Assembly (NCBI RefSeq): GCF_014397785.1 | Contig: NZ_VZQQ01000005.1 | Location: 62,001-126,000 of the forward strand | Direction of reading: 5' to 3' | DNA: 64,000 nt | Origin: Paraburkholderia podalyriae | GTDB lineage: Bacteria > Pseudomonadota > Gammaproteobacteria > Burkholderiales > Burkholderiaceae | Shown: positions 51,795-60,832 of the stretch, piece by piece | Position numbering within the stretch: the first letter of the stretch is position 1 | Layout of the letters: each line of letters starts with the position of its first letter | Position numbers and translations under genes: made by a program | Notes under the pieces: model-generated | Told to the model about the DNA's origin: nothing | Databases searched by the model: none | What the model saw: only the letters and a program-made list of their open reading frames with translations

Positions 51795-52664
51795 TCAGGC
51801 GATTTCCACGATACCGTTGTTCAGCACTGCCACATCGCGTGCGTCGACGCGCGCGCGCAGATGCAGGCGCGTGTCACTGTCCCGCCAGAACTGAAAACGC
51901 ACTTCTTCGCCCGGGTATACCGGCGAAGTCAACCGCAAGGCGAGTCGCTTCAGACGCGCTGCATCGTTGCCCGCGAACGTGCGGATCGCCGCATAACCCG
52001 CCATACCGTAGGTCGCGAGGCCGTGAAGAATGGGCCGGCTGAAGCCGGCCTTCGACGCCACCTCCGGGTCCGCATGCAGCGGGTTGGCATCACCCGACAG
52101 GCGATAGATCAACGCAGCGTGGGCACCGGTCGAAAAGACGTACTCCGCATCCGGTGCGCGCTCCGGCACAGCGGGAAGCGCTTCGGGCGGCGCATCGCTC
52201 GTGCCCGACTCCGCACTGAACCCGCCGTCGCCGCGCAGAAAGGACACCTGTCGCACTTCGGCGAGTTGCTCGCCCGTCGAGGCGTCGATGATGTCACGCT
52301 TGAGCTCGACGATCGCGCCCTTGCCTGCGCCCTTGTCCGAGATGCGGCTCACGCGCGTCTTGCTGACGATGGTCGCTGCAACCGGCATCGGACGCACGAA
52401 ACGAACGTCCTGCTCACCGTGCACGAGCTTCAGGTAGTCGATGCCCGTGCGCGGATCGCGCATCCACGATTTCGGCCACGCGAACGCGGCCGCGCAGGTC
52501 GGCATCGCTTGCAGGTCCTTTTCGTAAACGTAGCGCAGTTGTTCGGCGTCCAGCGGGTCTGCGCCCAGTCCGAGACCCAGCGAGTACAGCATCACGTCGC
52601 GCTCGCTGTACGTCTGCGTGACATCTTCGATAGGCCAGTTCTTGACGACTTCGTAGTTCAGCAT
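51795..52664 (-). CDS. MaoC-like (R)-specific enoyl-CoA hydratase (hydratase 2)
   Basis: 289 aa double hot-dog protein from the ATG at 52664. The hydratase-2 motif GDANPLHADPEVA has the catalytic Asp192 and His197, followed by PILHGLATYG. It resembles the hydratase domain of peroxisomal MFE-2, giving (3R)-hydroxyacyl-CoA. The MFE-2-like SDR at 10744 would take that product, so the two may be separated halves of one function. Located between a crotonase and an acyl-CoA dehydrogenase pair. Confidence 0.93.
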   Translation of the reverse strand: MLNYEVVKNWPIEDVTQTYSERDVMLYSLGLGLGADPLDAEQLRYVYEKDLQAMPTCAAAFAWPKSWMRDPRTGIDYLKLVHGEQDVRFVRPMPVAATIVSKTRVSRISDKGAGKGAIVELKRDIIDASTGEQLAEVRQVSFLRGDGGFSAESGTSDAPPEALPAVPERAPDAEYVFSTGAHAALIYRLSGDANPLHADPEVASKAGFSRPILHGLATYGMAGYAAIRTFAGNDAARLKRLALRLTSPVYPGEEVRFQFWRDSDTRLHLRARVDARDVAVLNNGIVEIA

Positions 52665-52683
52665 GAGGCAGTCCTGTATGTGC

Positions 52684-53490
52684 TCAGTAGTCGGTGAAGT
52701 TGGGCTTGCGCTTCTCCAGGAAGCTCGCCATGCCTTCCTTGTAGTCATCGCCCTGGTTGGCGATCGGCATGTCCAACCCGGCGTGCATCACCGCCTCATG
52801 GGGCGTCTGGAACGGCACCTCCCAGACCTGTTCCTTCATGATGCGCATCGAGCGCGGTGAGCAGTACTCGGCCATTTCTCGCGCGTAGGCGTAGGTCTGC
52901 TCGGCCAGTTTGTCCGCCGGAATTGCCCGATTCACGAGTCCCATCCGTTCGGCTTCGCGCCCCTTGATCTTGCGTCCCGACAGCAGCAGGTCGAGCGCAT
53001 GCGCCTGGCCTACGTGGCGTGCGAGTATCCAGGCCATGCCGTACTCCGCGCTCAGACCGCGGCGCGCGAATGCTGTCGTCATGGTGGCGTCTTCCGACGC
53101 AAACCGGATGTCGCAGAAGAGCGCGTGAATCAGCCCAATGCCGACGGTCGCGCCGTTGAGCATCGCGATCACCGGCTTCGGTATGGCCGGGTAATACGAG
53201 CAGCGCGTCTGCCAGTCGGCGCGCTTGCGCATGTCGAACGGGCGCGGCAACTTCGTCATCAGCGCGGCGGGGTCGCCGCCGAAGCTGTGGATATCGCCGC
53301 CCGCGCAAAACGCCTTGCCCGCGCCGGTGAAAACGATCACGCGCACGCCATGGTCCGAGCCCGCCGCCTGCATCGCCTCGTACACTTCGGTCGCCACCTG
53401 GTCGTTCCAGGTGTTCATGTGTTCCGGACGGTTCAGCGTGATCGTCGCTACACGGTCCTTGACGTCGTACAGAATGGTCTCGAAGCGCAT
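52684..53490 (-). CDS. Crotonase-family enoyl-CoA hydratase/isomerase
   Basis: 268 aa. LNRPEHMNTWND, GAGKAFCAGGDIHSFGG, and RRGLSAEYGMAWIL, where a Glu occupies the place of the PaaG-type isomerase Asp while both standard hydratase glutamates are absent. C-terminal YKEGMASFLEKRKPNF is canonical. GGAGGG precedes the ATG. It probably isomerises or hydrates an unusual enoyl-CoA from the neighbouring dehydrogenases. Confidence 0.9.
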   Translation of the reverse strand: MRFETILYDVKDRVATITLNRPEHMNTWNDQVATEVYEAMQAAGSDHGVRVIVFTGAGKAFCAGGDIHSFGGDPAALMTKLPRPFDMRKRADWQTRCSYYPAIPKPVIAMLNGATVGIGLIHALFCDIRFASEDATMTTAFARRGLSAEYGMAWILARHVGQAHALDLLLSGRKIKGREAERMGLVNRAIPADKLAEQTYAYAREMAEYCSPRSMRIMKEQVWEVPFQTPHEAVMHAGLDMPIANQGDDYKEGMASFLEKRKPNFTDY

Positions 53491-53506
53491 CAGATCCCTC
53501 CAAAGC

Positions 53507-54673
53507 TCAGAATGAACGCGGCAGGTCGAGCACGTGCTCGGCGACGTAGGACAGAATCAGGTTCGTCGAAATCGGCGCCACCTGATAGAGCCGGGTTTCG
53601 CGGAACTTGCGCTCGACATCGTATTCGCAGGCGAAACCGAAGCCGCCATGGGTCTGCAGACAGGCATTCGCCGCTTTCCACGAAGCCGTGGCCGCGAGAT
53701 GCTTCGCCATGTTCGCTTCCGCGCCGCACGGCTGATGATTGTCGAACAGTTCGCAGGCCTTGTAGCGCATCAGATCCGCCGCGCGCACGTCGATGTAGGC
53801 CTCGGCGATCGGGAACTGGATGCCCTGGTTCATGCCGATGGGCCGGTCGAACACGATACGCTCGCTGGCGTACTTCGACGCGCGCTCGACGAACCAGTAG
53901 CCGTCGCCGATGCACTCGGCCGCGATCAGTGCGCGCTCGGCGTTCAGTCCGTCGAGGATGTACTTGAAGCCCTTGCCTTCCTCGCCGATCAGGTTCTCTT
54001 CGGGAATCTCCAGATTGTCGAAGAACAGTTCGTTCGTCTCGTGATTGACCATGTTCGGAATCGGCCGCACGGTCAGCCCATTGCCGATGGCCTGATGCAG
54101 GTCCACGAGAAAGCACGACAGCCCGTCCGACTTTTTCTTCACGTCCGACAACGGCGTGGTGCGTGCGAGCAGGATCATCATGTCCGAATGCTGCACGCGC
54201 GAAATCCATACTTTCTGGCCATTGACCACGTAGCGGCCGTCTTTCTTCACGGCGGTGGTCTTAAGCTTCGTGGTGTCCGTTCCCGTGGTCGGCTCCGTCA
54301 CGCCCATCGACTGCAGGCGCAGTTCGCCGCAAGCGATCTTCGGAAGGTACTTGCGCTTTTGTGCTTCCGAGCCGTTACGCAAGAGCGTATTCATGTTGTA
54401 CATTTGACCGTGACAGAACCCGGAGTTGCCGCCGTTGCGGTTGATCTCCTCCATGATCACGGACGCCTCGGTCAAGCCGAGACCTGAACCGCCATACTCC
54501 TGAGGGATCAGCGCGGCCATCCAGCCGGCCTTCGTCAGCGCGTCCACAAACGCCTCGGGATAGACACGCTCGTGATCGATGCGGCGCCAGTACTCGTCGG
54601 GGTACGCCTTCGAGAGGTCACGCAAGGCGTCGCGCAGTTCCTGATATTGATCGGGTGGGGAAATTCGGCTCAT
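53507..54673 (-). CDS. Acyl-CoA dehydrogenase (single-type)
   Basis: 388 aa from the ATG at 54673. Features include LIPQEYGGSGLGLTEASVIME, GVTEPTTGTDTTKLKT, NGQKVWISR and the C-terminal THGGFGFACEYDVERKFRE. It differs from the paired types and resembles homotetrameric medium/branched-chain dehydrogenases that carry a catalytic acid in the same chain. I could not fix that residue by eye. It follows the pair at 54708-57093. Confidence 0.91.
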   Translation of the reverse strand: MSRISPPDQYQELRDALRDLSKAYPDEYWRRIDHERVYPEAFVDALTKAGWMAALIPQEYGGSGLGLTEASVIMEEINRNGGNSGFCHGQMYNMNTLLRNGSEAQKRKYLPKIACGELRLQSMGVTEPTTGTDTTKLKTTAVKKDGRYVVNGQKVWISRVQHSDMMILLARTTPLSDVKKKSDGLSCFLVDLHQAIGNGLTVRPIPNMVNHETNELFFDNLEIPEENLIGEEGKGFKYILDGLNAERALIAAECIGDGYWFVERASKYASERIVFDRPIGMNQGIQFPIAEAYIDVRAADLMRYKACELFDNHQPCGAEANMAKHLAATASWKAANACLQTHGGFGFACEYDVERKFRETRLYQVAPISTNLILSYVAEHVLDLPRSF

Positions 54674-54707
54674 GAATGGTTTCCGTTTTCTTGACTGGAC
54701 GCGCGGC

Positions 54708-55862
54708 TCACGCTGCTGCACCGATCAGTCCGCCGGCATTGGCGAGCTGGGTCAGATGATGTTCGGTCGAACCGAACTGGATGTCGATCACGCTCAGGCG
54801 TCTCAGGTAGTGGCCAATCCTGCACTCTTCAGTCATCCCGATGCCGCCGTGCAGTTGCACGCCTTGCTGACCCACGAAGCGGCCCGAGCGTCCGATCTGC
54901 ACTTTCGCCGCCGACATACTGCGATCGCGTTCCGCCGCGTCCGGCTCCTCGCTCATCATGGTCGCGAAGAGCGCCATGCTGCGCGCCTGCTCCACCATGA
55001 CGAGCATGTCGACTGCACGATGCTGGAGCGCCTGGAATGATCCGATAGGCACCCCGAATTGCTTGCGGACCTTCAGGTACTCCACGGTTTCCTCGTGCGC
55101 GGCGGCCATCGCGCCCACGGCTTCCGCGCTCACTGCCGCGATCGCGTGCGCAACGACCGTTTCGATCAGCGGCAACGCAGCGCCCGCCACGCCCAGAACG
55201 TCGCTGTCTGGAACGCGCACCCCCGACAACTCGACGTCGGCCGCATGCAGCCGGTCTTGCGTCGGATACGAGTGGCGCGTCACGCCCTGCGCGTCGGCCC
55301 TGACCACGAACAGCCCGATGCCGTCACGCTCGCGCCTGCCGCCGGACACGCGCGCCGACACCACCAGAACATCGGCGCTGCCGCCGTGGAGCACAACGCG
55401 CTTGGCGCCGTCGAGCACCCAGCCGGTGGCTTCGCGCCGTGCGGTGGTCGCAACGTCCGCGAGGTCGTACCGCGCCTGCGCCTCGCTGTGCGCGAACGCC
55501 ATCTGCAACTCGCCTTGCGCAATCCGCGGCAGAATCGCCGCGCGTTGCGCCGCGTTGCCGCCAAGCCGCACCAAGCCGCCGCCCAGCACGACCGTCGCCA
55601 GATAGGGTTCGACCGCGAGAGCGCGGCCCAACGCCTCCATCACGATCATCGTTTCGACAGGGCCGCAGTTGCTGCCGCCGTACTCCTCGTCAAACGAAAG
55701 GCCCAACAAACCCATGTCGGCGTAACGCGCCCAAAGCTCGCGGCTGAAACCGTCCGGCTCAGCGAGATACTTCGCGCGCTGTTCGAACCCGTACTCGTCT
55801 TTGACGAGCCGCTCGACGCTGTCCTTGAGCATGCGTTGTTCATCGGTGAAATCAAAGTCCAT
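54708..55862 (-). CDS. Acyl-CoA dehydrogenase, short subunit of a pair
   Basis: 384 aa from the ATG at 55862 (GGAGA upstream); the frame continues to 56066 into the partner gene. N-terminal MDFDFTDEQRMLKDSVERLV and C-terminal HGGIGMTEECRIGHYLRR are of the short-subunit type. Partner of the long-subunit gene 31 bases upstream. Confidence 0.91.
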   Translation of the reverse strand: MDFDFTDEQRMLKDSVERLVKDEYGFEQRAKYLAEPDGFSRELWARYADMGLLGLSFDEEYGGSNCGPVETMIVMEALGRALAVEPYLATVVLGGGLVRLGGNAAQRAAILPRIAQGELQMAFAHSEAQARYDLADVATTARREATGWVLDGAKRVVLHGGSADVLVVSARVSGGRRERDGIGLFVVRADAQGVTRHSYPTQDRLHAADVELSGVRVPDSDVLGVAGAALPLIETVVAHAIAAVSAEAVGAMAAAHEETVEYLKVRKQFGVPIGSFQALQHRAVDMLVMVEQARSMALFATMMSEEPDAAERDRSMSAAKVQIGRSGRFVGQQGVQLHGGIGMTEECRIGHYLRRLSVIDIQFGSTEHHLTQLANAGGLIGAAA

Positions 55863-55893
55863 ATCTGATGGTTCTCCGCTGTTCGCCCGTCCC

Positions 55894-57093
55894 TCAAAGT
55901 CCGAGTACGGACTTGGCGAGAATGTTCTTCTGAATCTCGTTGGAGCCGCCCACAATCGAAACATGACGCGCGAAGTAGTGATTCGGCGCGACTGTGAGCG
56001 CCCATTCGGGTTCGCGAACCGGATCGGCAAGTCCACGCAGGAAGTGGAGATCGAGCGGTAGAGCATCCGGCCCTGCCACCTCGAGGAGCAATTCAGCTGC
56101 GAGTTGCTGCAGCTCCGAACCCTTGATCTTCAGAATCGAAGTCTTCGGGTCGGGTACGTGGCTCTGCTGCGCGCTGCTCTCGGCGATTACGCGCATCTGC
56201 GTCATCTCCAAAGCCTTCAGTTCCACCTCGACGGCCGCGACACGTTCGCGAAAACGCGGGTCATCCCATAGCACACCGTCGCCACAGGGCACGCGCTTCG
56301 CCAGGTCCTTCGCGTGACGCACGCGCATCTTCGACACGCCCACGCGCGCAATCCCGCTGCGCTCGTTGCCGAGCAGATACTTCGCGTAGTCCCAACCCTT
56401 GCTTTCCTCGCCAATGCGATTCGCAACCGGCACGCGCACGTTGTCGAAGAACACCTCGTTGGTTTCATGGTGGCCGTCGATCGTGATGATCGGGCGCACG
56501 GTCAGGCCCGGTGTCTTCATGTCGATCAGCAGGTACGTGATGCCCTGCTGTTTCTTGCCGCTCGAATCCGTGCGCACGAGACAGAACATCCAGTCCGCGT
56601 GATGCGCCGTCGAAGTCCAGAGCTTCTGGCCGTTGATCACGTAGTGGTCCCCGTCGCGCACCGCCTGGGTCCGCAGCGCGGCCAGGTCCGAACCGGCGCC
56701 GGGCTCGGAGAATCCCTGGCAGAACCAGTATTCGAGGCTCGCGATACGAGGAAGGAAATGGCGCTTCTGCTGTTCGCCGCCGAACGCGATCAAAACCGGA
56801 CCGATCATGTTCACGTTGAATGACAGCGTCTCGGGCGCCGGGGCCATGTGCAGCTCTTCCTTGAAGATGTATTGCTGCACCGCGCTCCAGCCCGTCCCGC
56901 CCCACGCCTTGTCCCACGCTGGCGTCGCCCAGCCGCGCTCGTAGAGAATGCGTTGCCAGCGGCGCAGGTCGGCCGCCGAATAGCGCTGCCCCAAGGTGGC
57001 CTTGCGTCGAATGTCGGCCGGCAGCGCTTCCTTGAAGAAGGCTCTGACCTCATTGCGGAACGCCAGCTCTTCGTCGGTATATCGCAGATCCAT
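55894..57093 (-). CDS. Acyl-CoA dehydrogenase, long subunit of a pair
   Basis: 399 aa. WDKAWGGTGWSAVQQYIFKE, QGFSEPGAGSDLAALRT, NGQKLWTSTAHHADW and C-terminal VGGSNEIQKNILAK. Helix-G segment KYLLGNERSG has Glu244 as the candidate catalytic base, close to where FadE26-type subunits carry theirs (inference). With the gene at 54708 it forms the third adjacent pair in the window. Confidence 0.92.
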   Translation of the reverse strand: MDLRYTDEELAFRNEVRAFFKEALPADIRRKATLGQRYSAADLRRWQRILYERGWATPAWDKAWGGTGWSAVQQYIFKEELHMAPAPETLSFNVNMIGPVLIAFGGEQQKRHFLPRIASLEYWFCQGFSEPGAGSDLAALRTQAVRDGDHYVINGQKLWTSTAHHADWMFCLVRTDSSGKKQQGITYLLIDMKTPGLTVRPIITIDGHHETNEVFFDNVRVPVANRIGEESKGWDYAKYLLGNERSGIARVGVSKMRVRHAKDLAKRVPCGDGVLWDDPRFRERVAAVEVELKALEMTQMRVIAESSAQQSHVPDPKTSILKIKGSELQQLAAELLLEVAGPDALPLDLHFLRGLADPVREPEWALTVAPNHYFARHVSIVGGSNEIQKNILAKSVLGL

Positions 57094-57136
57094 GAGTGTC
57101 TCGTTTGGTCCTTATGGGTCGCCTGCCGGGTGCGGC

Positions 57137-58279
57137 TCAGGCCAGCGTTCCCGCTTCTTTCAACTCGCCTACGCGGCCCGGTTCGAGCCATGCCGCCAGC
57201 GCGGCATCGATCGTGCTCGCGTCGGGCGCCTCTGGCGCCGTCGGCTTCGCGGGCACGGTGGCGGAGAAGCGCGGCGCCGGCGCGGGCTGCACGATGCCGT
57301 CCACTTCGATGAACGTGCCGCGCGCCTTCAGATGCGCATGCTCGGGTGCCTCGGTCCACGACAGAACCGGCGCGAAGCACGCGTCCGTGTGCGCGAGCAA
57401 CGTGGTCCATTGTTCGCGTGTGCGGTGCTTGAATTTCAGCGCGAACAGTGCGCGCGCGGCGGGCCAGTTGCTTGCGTCGAGCTGCGTACCCAGCGTTTGC
57501 GGATCGATGTCGAGCAGGCGGAGCAGTTCGAGATAGAACTTGTCCTCGATGGGACCGACCGTGATCCACTTGCCGTCTGCGCATTCATAAACGTCGTAGA
57601 AATGCGATCCCGAATCCGTGATATTCGTCCCGCGCCCGTCACGCCAGATTCCGGCAGCCTGCATGCCGAAGAACGTGGTTGCAAGGTTGGCCGTGCCGTC
57701 GACGATCGCGGCATCCACGATCTGTCCCGCGCCGCCGTTACGCGCGTGCAGGATCGCCGACAGGAGCCCCATTGCAAGATACAGCGAACCGCCCGCATAG
57801 TCGCCGATCAGATTCAGCGGTATCGACGGCGGCTGATCGCGGCGGCCAATTGCGTTGAGGACGCCGGTGATCGCGATGTAGTTCAGGTCATGCCCGGCGT
57901 ACTGCGCGAGCGGACCCTGCTGGCCCCATCCTGTGATGCGCCCGTAAGCAAGCTGCGAATTGCGTTCGAGGCAGGCCTGCGGGCCCAGCCCAAGTCGCTC
58001 GGTCACGCCGGGCCGGAAACCTTCTATCAGCGCATCGGCGCGCTCCACCAGCGTGAGCACGAGTTCGACGGCCGCTGGGTCTTTCAGGTCGAGCGCAATC
58101 GTCTTTCGGTTGCGCAGCAACAGGTTGTAGCGCAGCGGACGCTCGATACCGAGCTTGACCGGCTGGCGACGCTCGATGCGCAACACCGTCGCACCCAGAT
58201 CGGCGAGCAGCATCGCCGCCATGGGCCCCGGGCCGATGCCGGCCAGCTCGATGATTCGAACTCCTGCAAGCGGACCCAT
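57137..58279 (-). CDS. Alpha-methylacyl-CoA racemase (class III CoA-transferase fold)
   Basis: 380 aa, very like mycobacterial MCR and mammalian AMACR. The racemase residues are all present: His130 in AGHDLNYI, Asp160 in NLIGDYAGGS, Glu232 in YECADG. It also has ELAGIGPGPMAAMLLADLGA and RPGVTERLGLGP. The enzyme interconverts 2R- and 2S-methylacyl-CoA so that (S)-specific dehydrogenases can proceed. That requires a methyl-branched side chain, as in sterols, bile acids, pristane-type isoprenoids or other terpenoids. AAGGG precedes the start; three bases separate it from the dienoyl-CoA reductase gene. Confidence 0.95.
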   Translation of the reverse strand: MGPLAGVRIIELAGIGPGPMAAMLLADLGATVLRIERRQPVKLGIERPLRYNLLLRNRKTIALDLKDPAAVELVLTLVERADALIEGFRPGVTERLGLGPQACLERNSQLAYGRITGWGQQGPLAQYAGHDLNYIAITGVLNAIGRRDQPPSIPLNLIGDYAGGSLYLAMGLLSAILHARNGGAGQIVDAAIVDGTANLATTFFGMQAAGIWRDGRGTNITDSGSHFYDVYECADGKWITVGPIEDKFYLELLRLLDIDPQTLGTQLDASNWPAARALFALKFKHRTREQWTTLLAHTDACFAPVLSWTEAPEHAHLKARGTFIEVDGIVQPAPAPRFSATVPAKPTAPEAPDASTIDAALAAWLEPGRVGELKEAGTLA

Positions 58280-58282
58280 GGT

Positions 58283-59137
58283 TCAACCCTTGCGAGCGTG
58301 GGCGCGCATCGCGTCCCATTGCTCGTCGGTCCAGTCCTGCATCGCGCGGAAAGCCGGGCCGCCAACCCCCTGCATCCAGCGGCCGCCGTCGATCACGATC
58401 AGGTCGCCGGTGATATAGCCGGAGCCATTGGACGCCAGATAAGCGTAGAGATTGGCGAGTTCCGCGTGATCGCCGAAGCGCCTCAGCGGCACCGAACGCT
58501 CCTGCGGCTCGACCTGCGAGCCCGGCGGGTACAACTGCTCCCATGCGCCCGGCGTCGGGAACAGTCCGGGCGCCACCGCGTTCAGGCGAATGCCCTTCGG
58601 GCCCCACTCGACCGCCAGGCTGCGGGTCATGGCGAGAACACCGGCCTTCGCCGCGGCGGACGGCACGGTAAAGGCCGAGCCGGTCATCGTGGGCGTCGAT
58701 ACGGTACTGATCACGTTGCCCGGGTGACCCGCGTCGATCCAGCGCTTGCCCGCCGCGATCGTGCAATAGAAGCTGCCGTGCAGCACGATGTCGAGCACCG
58801 CATCCACCGCGCGCGCCGACAGGCTTTCGGTGCGCGCGATGAAATTGGCCGCCGCGTTGTTCAGCAATACGTCGAGCGGACCATCCCGCCAGATCGTCTC
58901 CATCATCGAGTCGACGGACTCGGCGCTGCGCACGTCCGCCTGCACCGTCGTCACACGCGCGCCAGCCACGACGCCGCGAAACTCGTCGGCCGTCGCGTCC
59001 AGCACTTCCTTGCGGCGACCGCAGATGACGAGATCGGCGCCCAGTTCGAGGTAGCGCAGGCCGATACTCTTGCCAAGGCCAGTGCCTCCCCCGGTGATGA
59101 GGATTCGCTTGTTCTTCAGCAGGTCAGGGGTAAACAT
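58283..59137 (-). CDS. 2,4-dienoyl-CoA reductase, SDR (DECR) type
   Basis: 284 aa. ITGGGTGLGKSIGLRYLELG, NNAAANFIARTE, FTVPSAAAKAGVLAMTRSL and LRRFGDHAELANLYAYL follow the mitochondrial/peroxisomal DECR sequence order closely. The classical YxxxK is replaced by the DECR-type Ser...Lys (PSAAAK). The enzyme reduces 2,4-dienoyl-CoA with NADPH, bypassing a double bond in the chain. Together with three isomerase-type crotonases it indicates an unsaturated acyl chain or ring-derived double bond in the substrate. Confidence 0.9.
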   Translation of the reverse strand: MFTPDLLKNKRILITGGGTGLGKSIGLRYLELGADLVICGRRKEVLDATADEFRGVVAGARVTTVQADVRSAESVDSMMETIWRDGPLDVLLNNAAANFIARTESLSARAVDAVLDIVLHGSFYCTIAAGKRWIDAGHPGNVISTVSTPTMTGSAFTVPSAAAKAGVLAMTRSLAVEWGPKGIRLNAVAPGLFPTPGAWEQLYPPGSQVEPQERSVPLRRFGDHAELANLYAYLASNGSGYITGDLIVIDGGRWMQGVGGPAFRAMQDWTDEQWDAMRAHARKG

Positions 59138-59181
59138 AGGCGTTGAACTTCCAGTAGAGACAGCAACGGAGAATGGCAGCG

Positions 59182-59997
59182 TCAGGCACCCGTGAAAACC
59201 GGCTTGCGTTTTTCCAGGAAGGCCGTCACCGCCTCCGCGTGGTCGCTCGTTTGACGGGTCAGCGGATTGAGGTCAGTTTCGAGGCGGCATGCGTCTTCGA
59301 TCGAATTGCCCGCATTGACGAGGCTCGCCTTCAGGAGCGCCAGCGTCACTGGCGGATAGCTCGCGAAGCGCGCCGCGGCCACGATCGCCGCATCGAGCGC
59401 GCCGCCGCTCGCGACCACCTCGCTGACCAGGCCGATGCGGCGCGCCGCGGCCGCGTCGATGACATCGCCTTTCAGCATCAACTCACGCGCCTTGCTGCCG
59501 CCGACCTTTTGCGGCAGCGTCCATAGAATTCCAGTGTCGGGAAGCAGTCCGACCTTGCCGAACGCACATGAGTACTTCGCCGTATCGGCACCGACCACGA
59601 CATCGCATGCAGCAGCCAGCGACAGCCCCGCTCCATAGCACGTGCCCTCCACCGCCGCGACGACCGGCTTCGTGCCCGTATAAATCAGCTTGAAGAGACG
59701 CACGCCCACCGCGATACGCTCACGAAGCGCCAGCAACTGCGCAGTGCTCGCGTGCATTTCGGACAGGTCACCGCCCGCGCAAAAATGGCCGCCCGCGCCG
59801 GTCAGAACAATGGCGCGCGTTTGCGGATCGTCGTGCATCAGCCGGTGCAAGACCTCGGTCAGCGCAACGCGCATCCTCATGGAGAACGCGTTGCGGCGCT
59901 CGGGATAGTTCATCGTGACAATGCTCACGTCGCCTTGACGGCGCACCTGCACGATCTCGTCGGCGCCCGCGGCCTGTTCCTTCTGCTCGCTACTCAT
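59182..59997 (-). CDS. Crotonase-family enoyl-CoA isomerase, PaaG-type (tandem copy 3)
   Basis: 271 aa from the ATG at 59997, which has GGAG seven bases before; a GTG at 60018 overlapping the upstream stop is the alternative. NYPERRNAFS, GAGGHFCAGGDLSEM. The GLLPDTGILWTLP loop carries the isomerase Asp, and the hydratase glutamates are missing. Third of three adjacent, clearly related genes (59182, 60015, 60833), probably made by duplication. Confidence 0.91.
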   Translation of the reverse strand: MSSEQKEQAAGADEIVQVRRQGDVSIVTMNYPERRNAFSMRMRVALTEVLHRLMHDDPQTRAIVLTGAGGHFCAGGDLSEMHASTAQLLALRERIAVGVRLFKLIYTGTKPVVAAVEGTCYGAGLSLAAACDVVVGADTAKYSCAFGKVGLLPDTGILWTLPQKVGGSKARELMLKGDVIDAAAARRIGLVSEVVASGGALDAAIVAAARFASYPPVTLALLKASLVNAGNSIEDACRLETDLNPLTRQTSDHAEAVTAFLEKRKPVFTGA

Positions 59998-60014
59998 CGC
60001 ATTGCTCCCCGCGC

Positions 60015-60821
60015 TCACTCGCCCGTGAAGACCGGTTTGGTCTTTTCCATAAACGCCTTGCAGGCAGCCTGATGGTCTTTCGACTGACGAAGGATCGGCT
60101 GATAGTCGATCTCGGCTCGCAGCGCGCCTTCCATGGTCGTCGCGGCGTTGGTCAGCGCGTCCTTCAGCAGCGCCACGCCGAGCGGCGGCAAGTCGGCAAG
60201 ACCGCGCGCAACTTCGATTGCCTTTGCGCGCGCAGTGCCCGGCCCGACGACTTCGTTAGCAAGGTGAAACGTGCCGGCCTTGTCTCCGTCGATTTCAGTG
60301 GCGAGCGACAGCATCTCCCTCGCGCGAGCCATGCCGATGCGCTTCGGAAGCGTCCACAGAATACCGGTGTCCGGAATCAGGCCGACGCGCAGAAACGCCG
60401 CGCAAAAGCGTGCATTCGATGCAGCCACCACATAGTCGGTCGCGACCGCGAGCGACAGCCCGGCGCCGAACGCCACGCCTTCCACAGCCGCCACGACCGG
60501 CTTGGGTCCCGCCAGCATTTCACGCACTACCACGCACGACTCCGCCAGAATCTCGCGGCTTTGCAGGATCGTGCGCTTCGTCATCTCGGAGATGTCGGCG
60601 CCGGCGCAAAAGTGCTCGCCCGCGCCCGTCAGGACGATTGCTCGCGAGTCCGGATCGTCGACCATCAGCCGATGCATCGTGTCGCGCAACAACTGACGCA
60701 TCTGACGTCCCATCGCGTTGCGGCGTCGGGGATTGTTTAGCGTCACGATCGCGACCGGTCCCTCGCGGGTCACCTCGATCAGCGACGTCGCATCGTTTGC
60801 CGCCGTTTCTTTTTCGCTCAT
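60015..60821 (-). CDS. Crotonase-family enoyl-CoA isomerase, PaaG-type (tandem copy 2)
   Basis: 268 aa from the ATG at 60821 with AAGGA upstream. LNNPRRRNAMG, GAGEHFCAGADISEM and GLIPDTGILWTLP with the isomerase Asp; hydratase glutamates missing. The frame runs on upstream to 61259 inside the neighbouring gene, so the longer reading is a shadow. Confidence 0.91.
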   Translation of the reverse strand: MSEKETAANDATSLIEVTREGPVAIVTLNNPRRRNAMGRQMRQLLRDTMHRLMVDDPDSRAIVLTGAGEHFCAGADISEMTKRTILQSREILAESCVVVREMLAGPKPVVAAVEGVAFGAGLSLAVATDYVVAASNARFCAAFLRVGLIPDTGILWTLPKRIGMARAREMLSLATEIDGDKAGTFHLANEVVGPGTARAKAIEVARGLADLPPLGVALLKDALTNAATTMEGALRAEIDYQPILRQSKDHQAACKAFMEKTKPVFTGE

Positions 60822-60832
60822 GTTGGCTTCCT

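Noticed and set aside
49416..52697. Plus-strand open frame of 1093 codons
   Set aside because: It is antisense to two acyl-CoA dehydrogenases and a MaoC gene with intact motifs. Long antisense frames are common in high-GC DNA, and its product shows no recognisable domain.
56996..59146. Plus-strand open frame of 716 codons
   Set aside because: Antisense to the racemase and dienoyl-CoA reductase genes; arginine-rich shadow without motifs.
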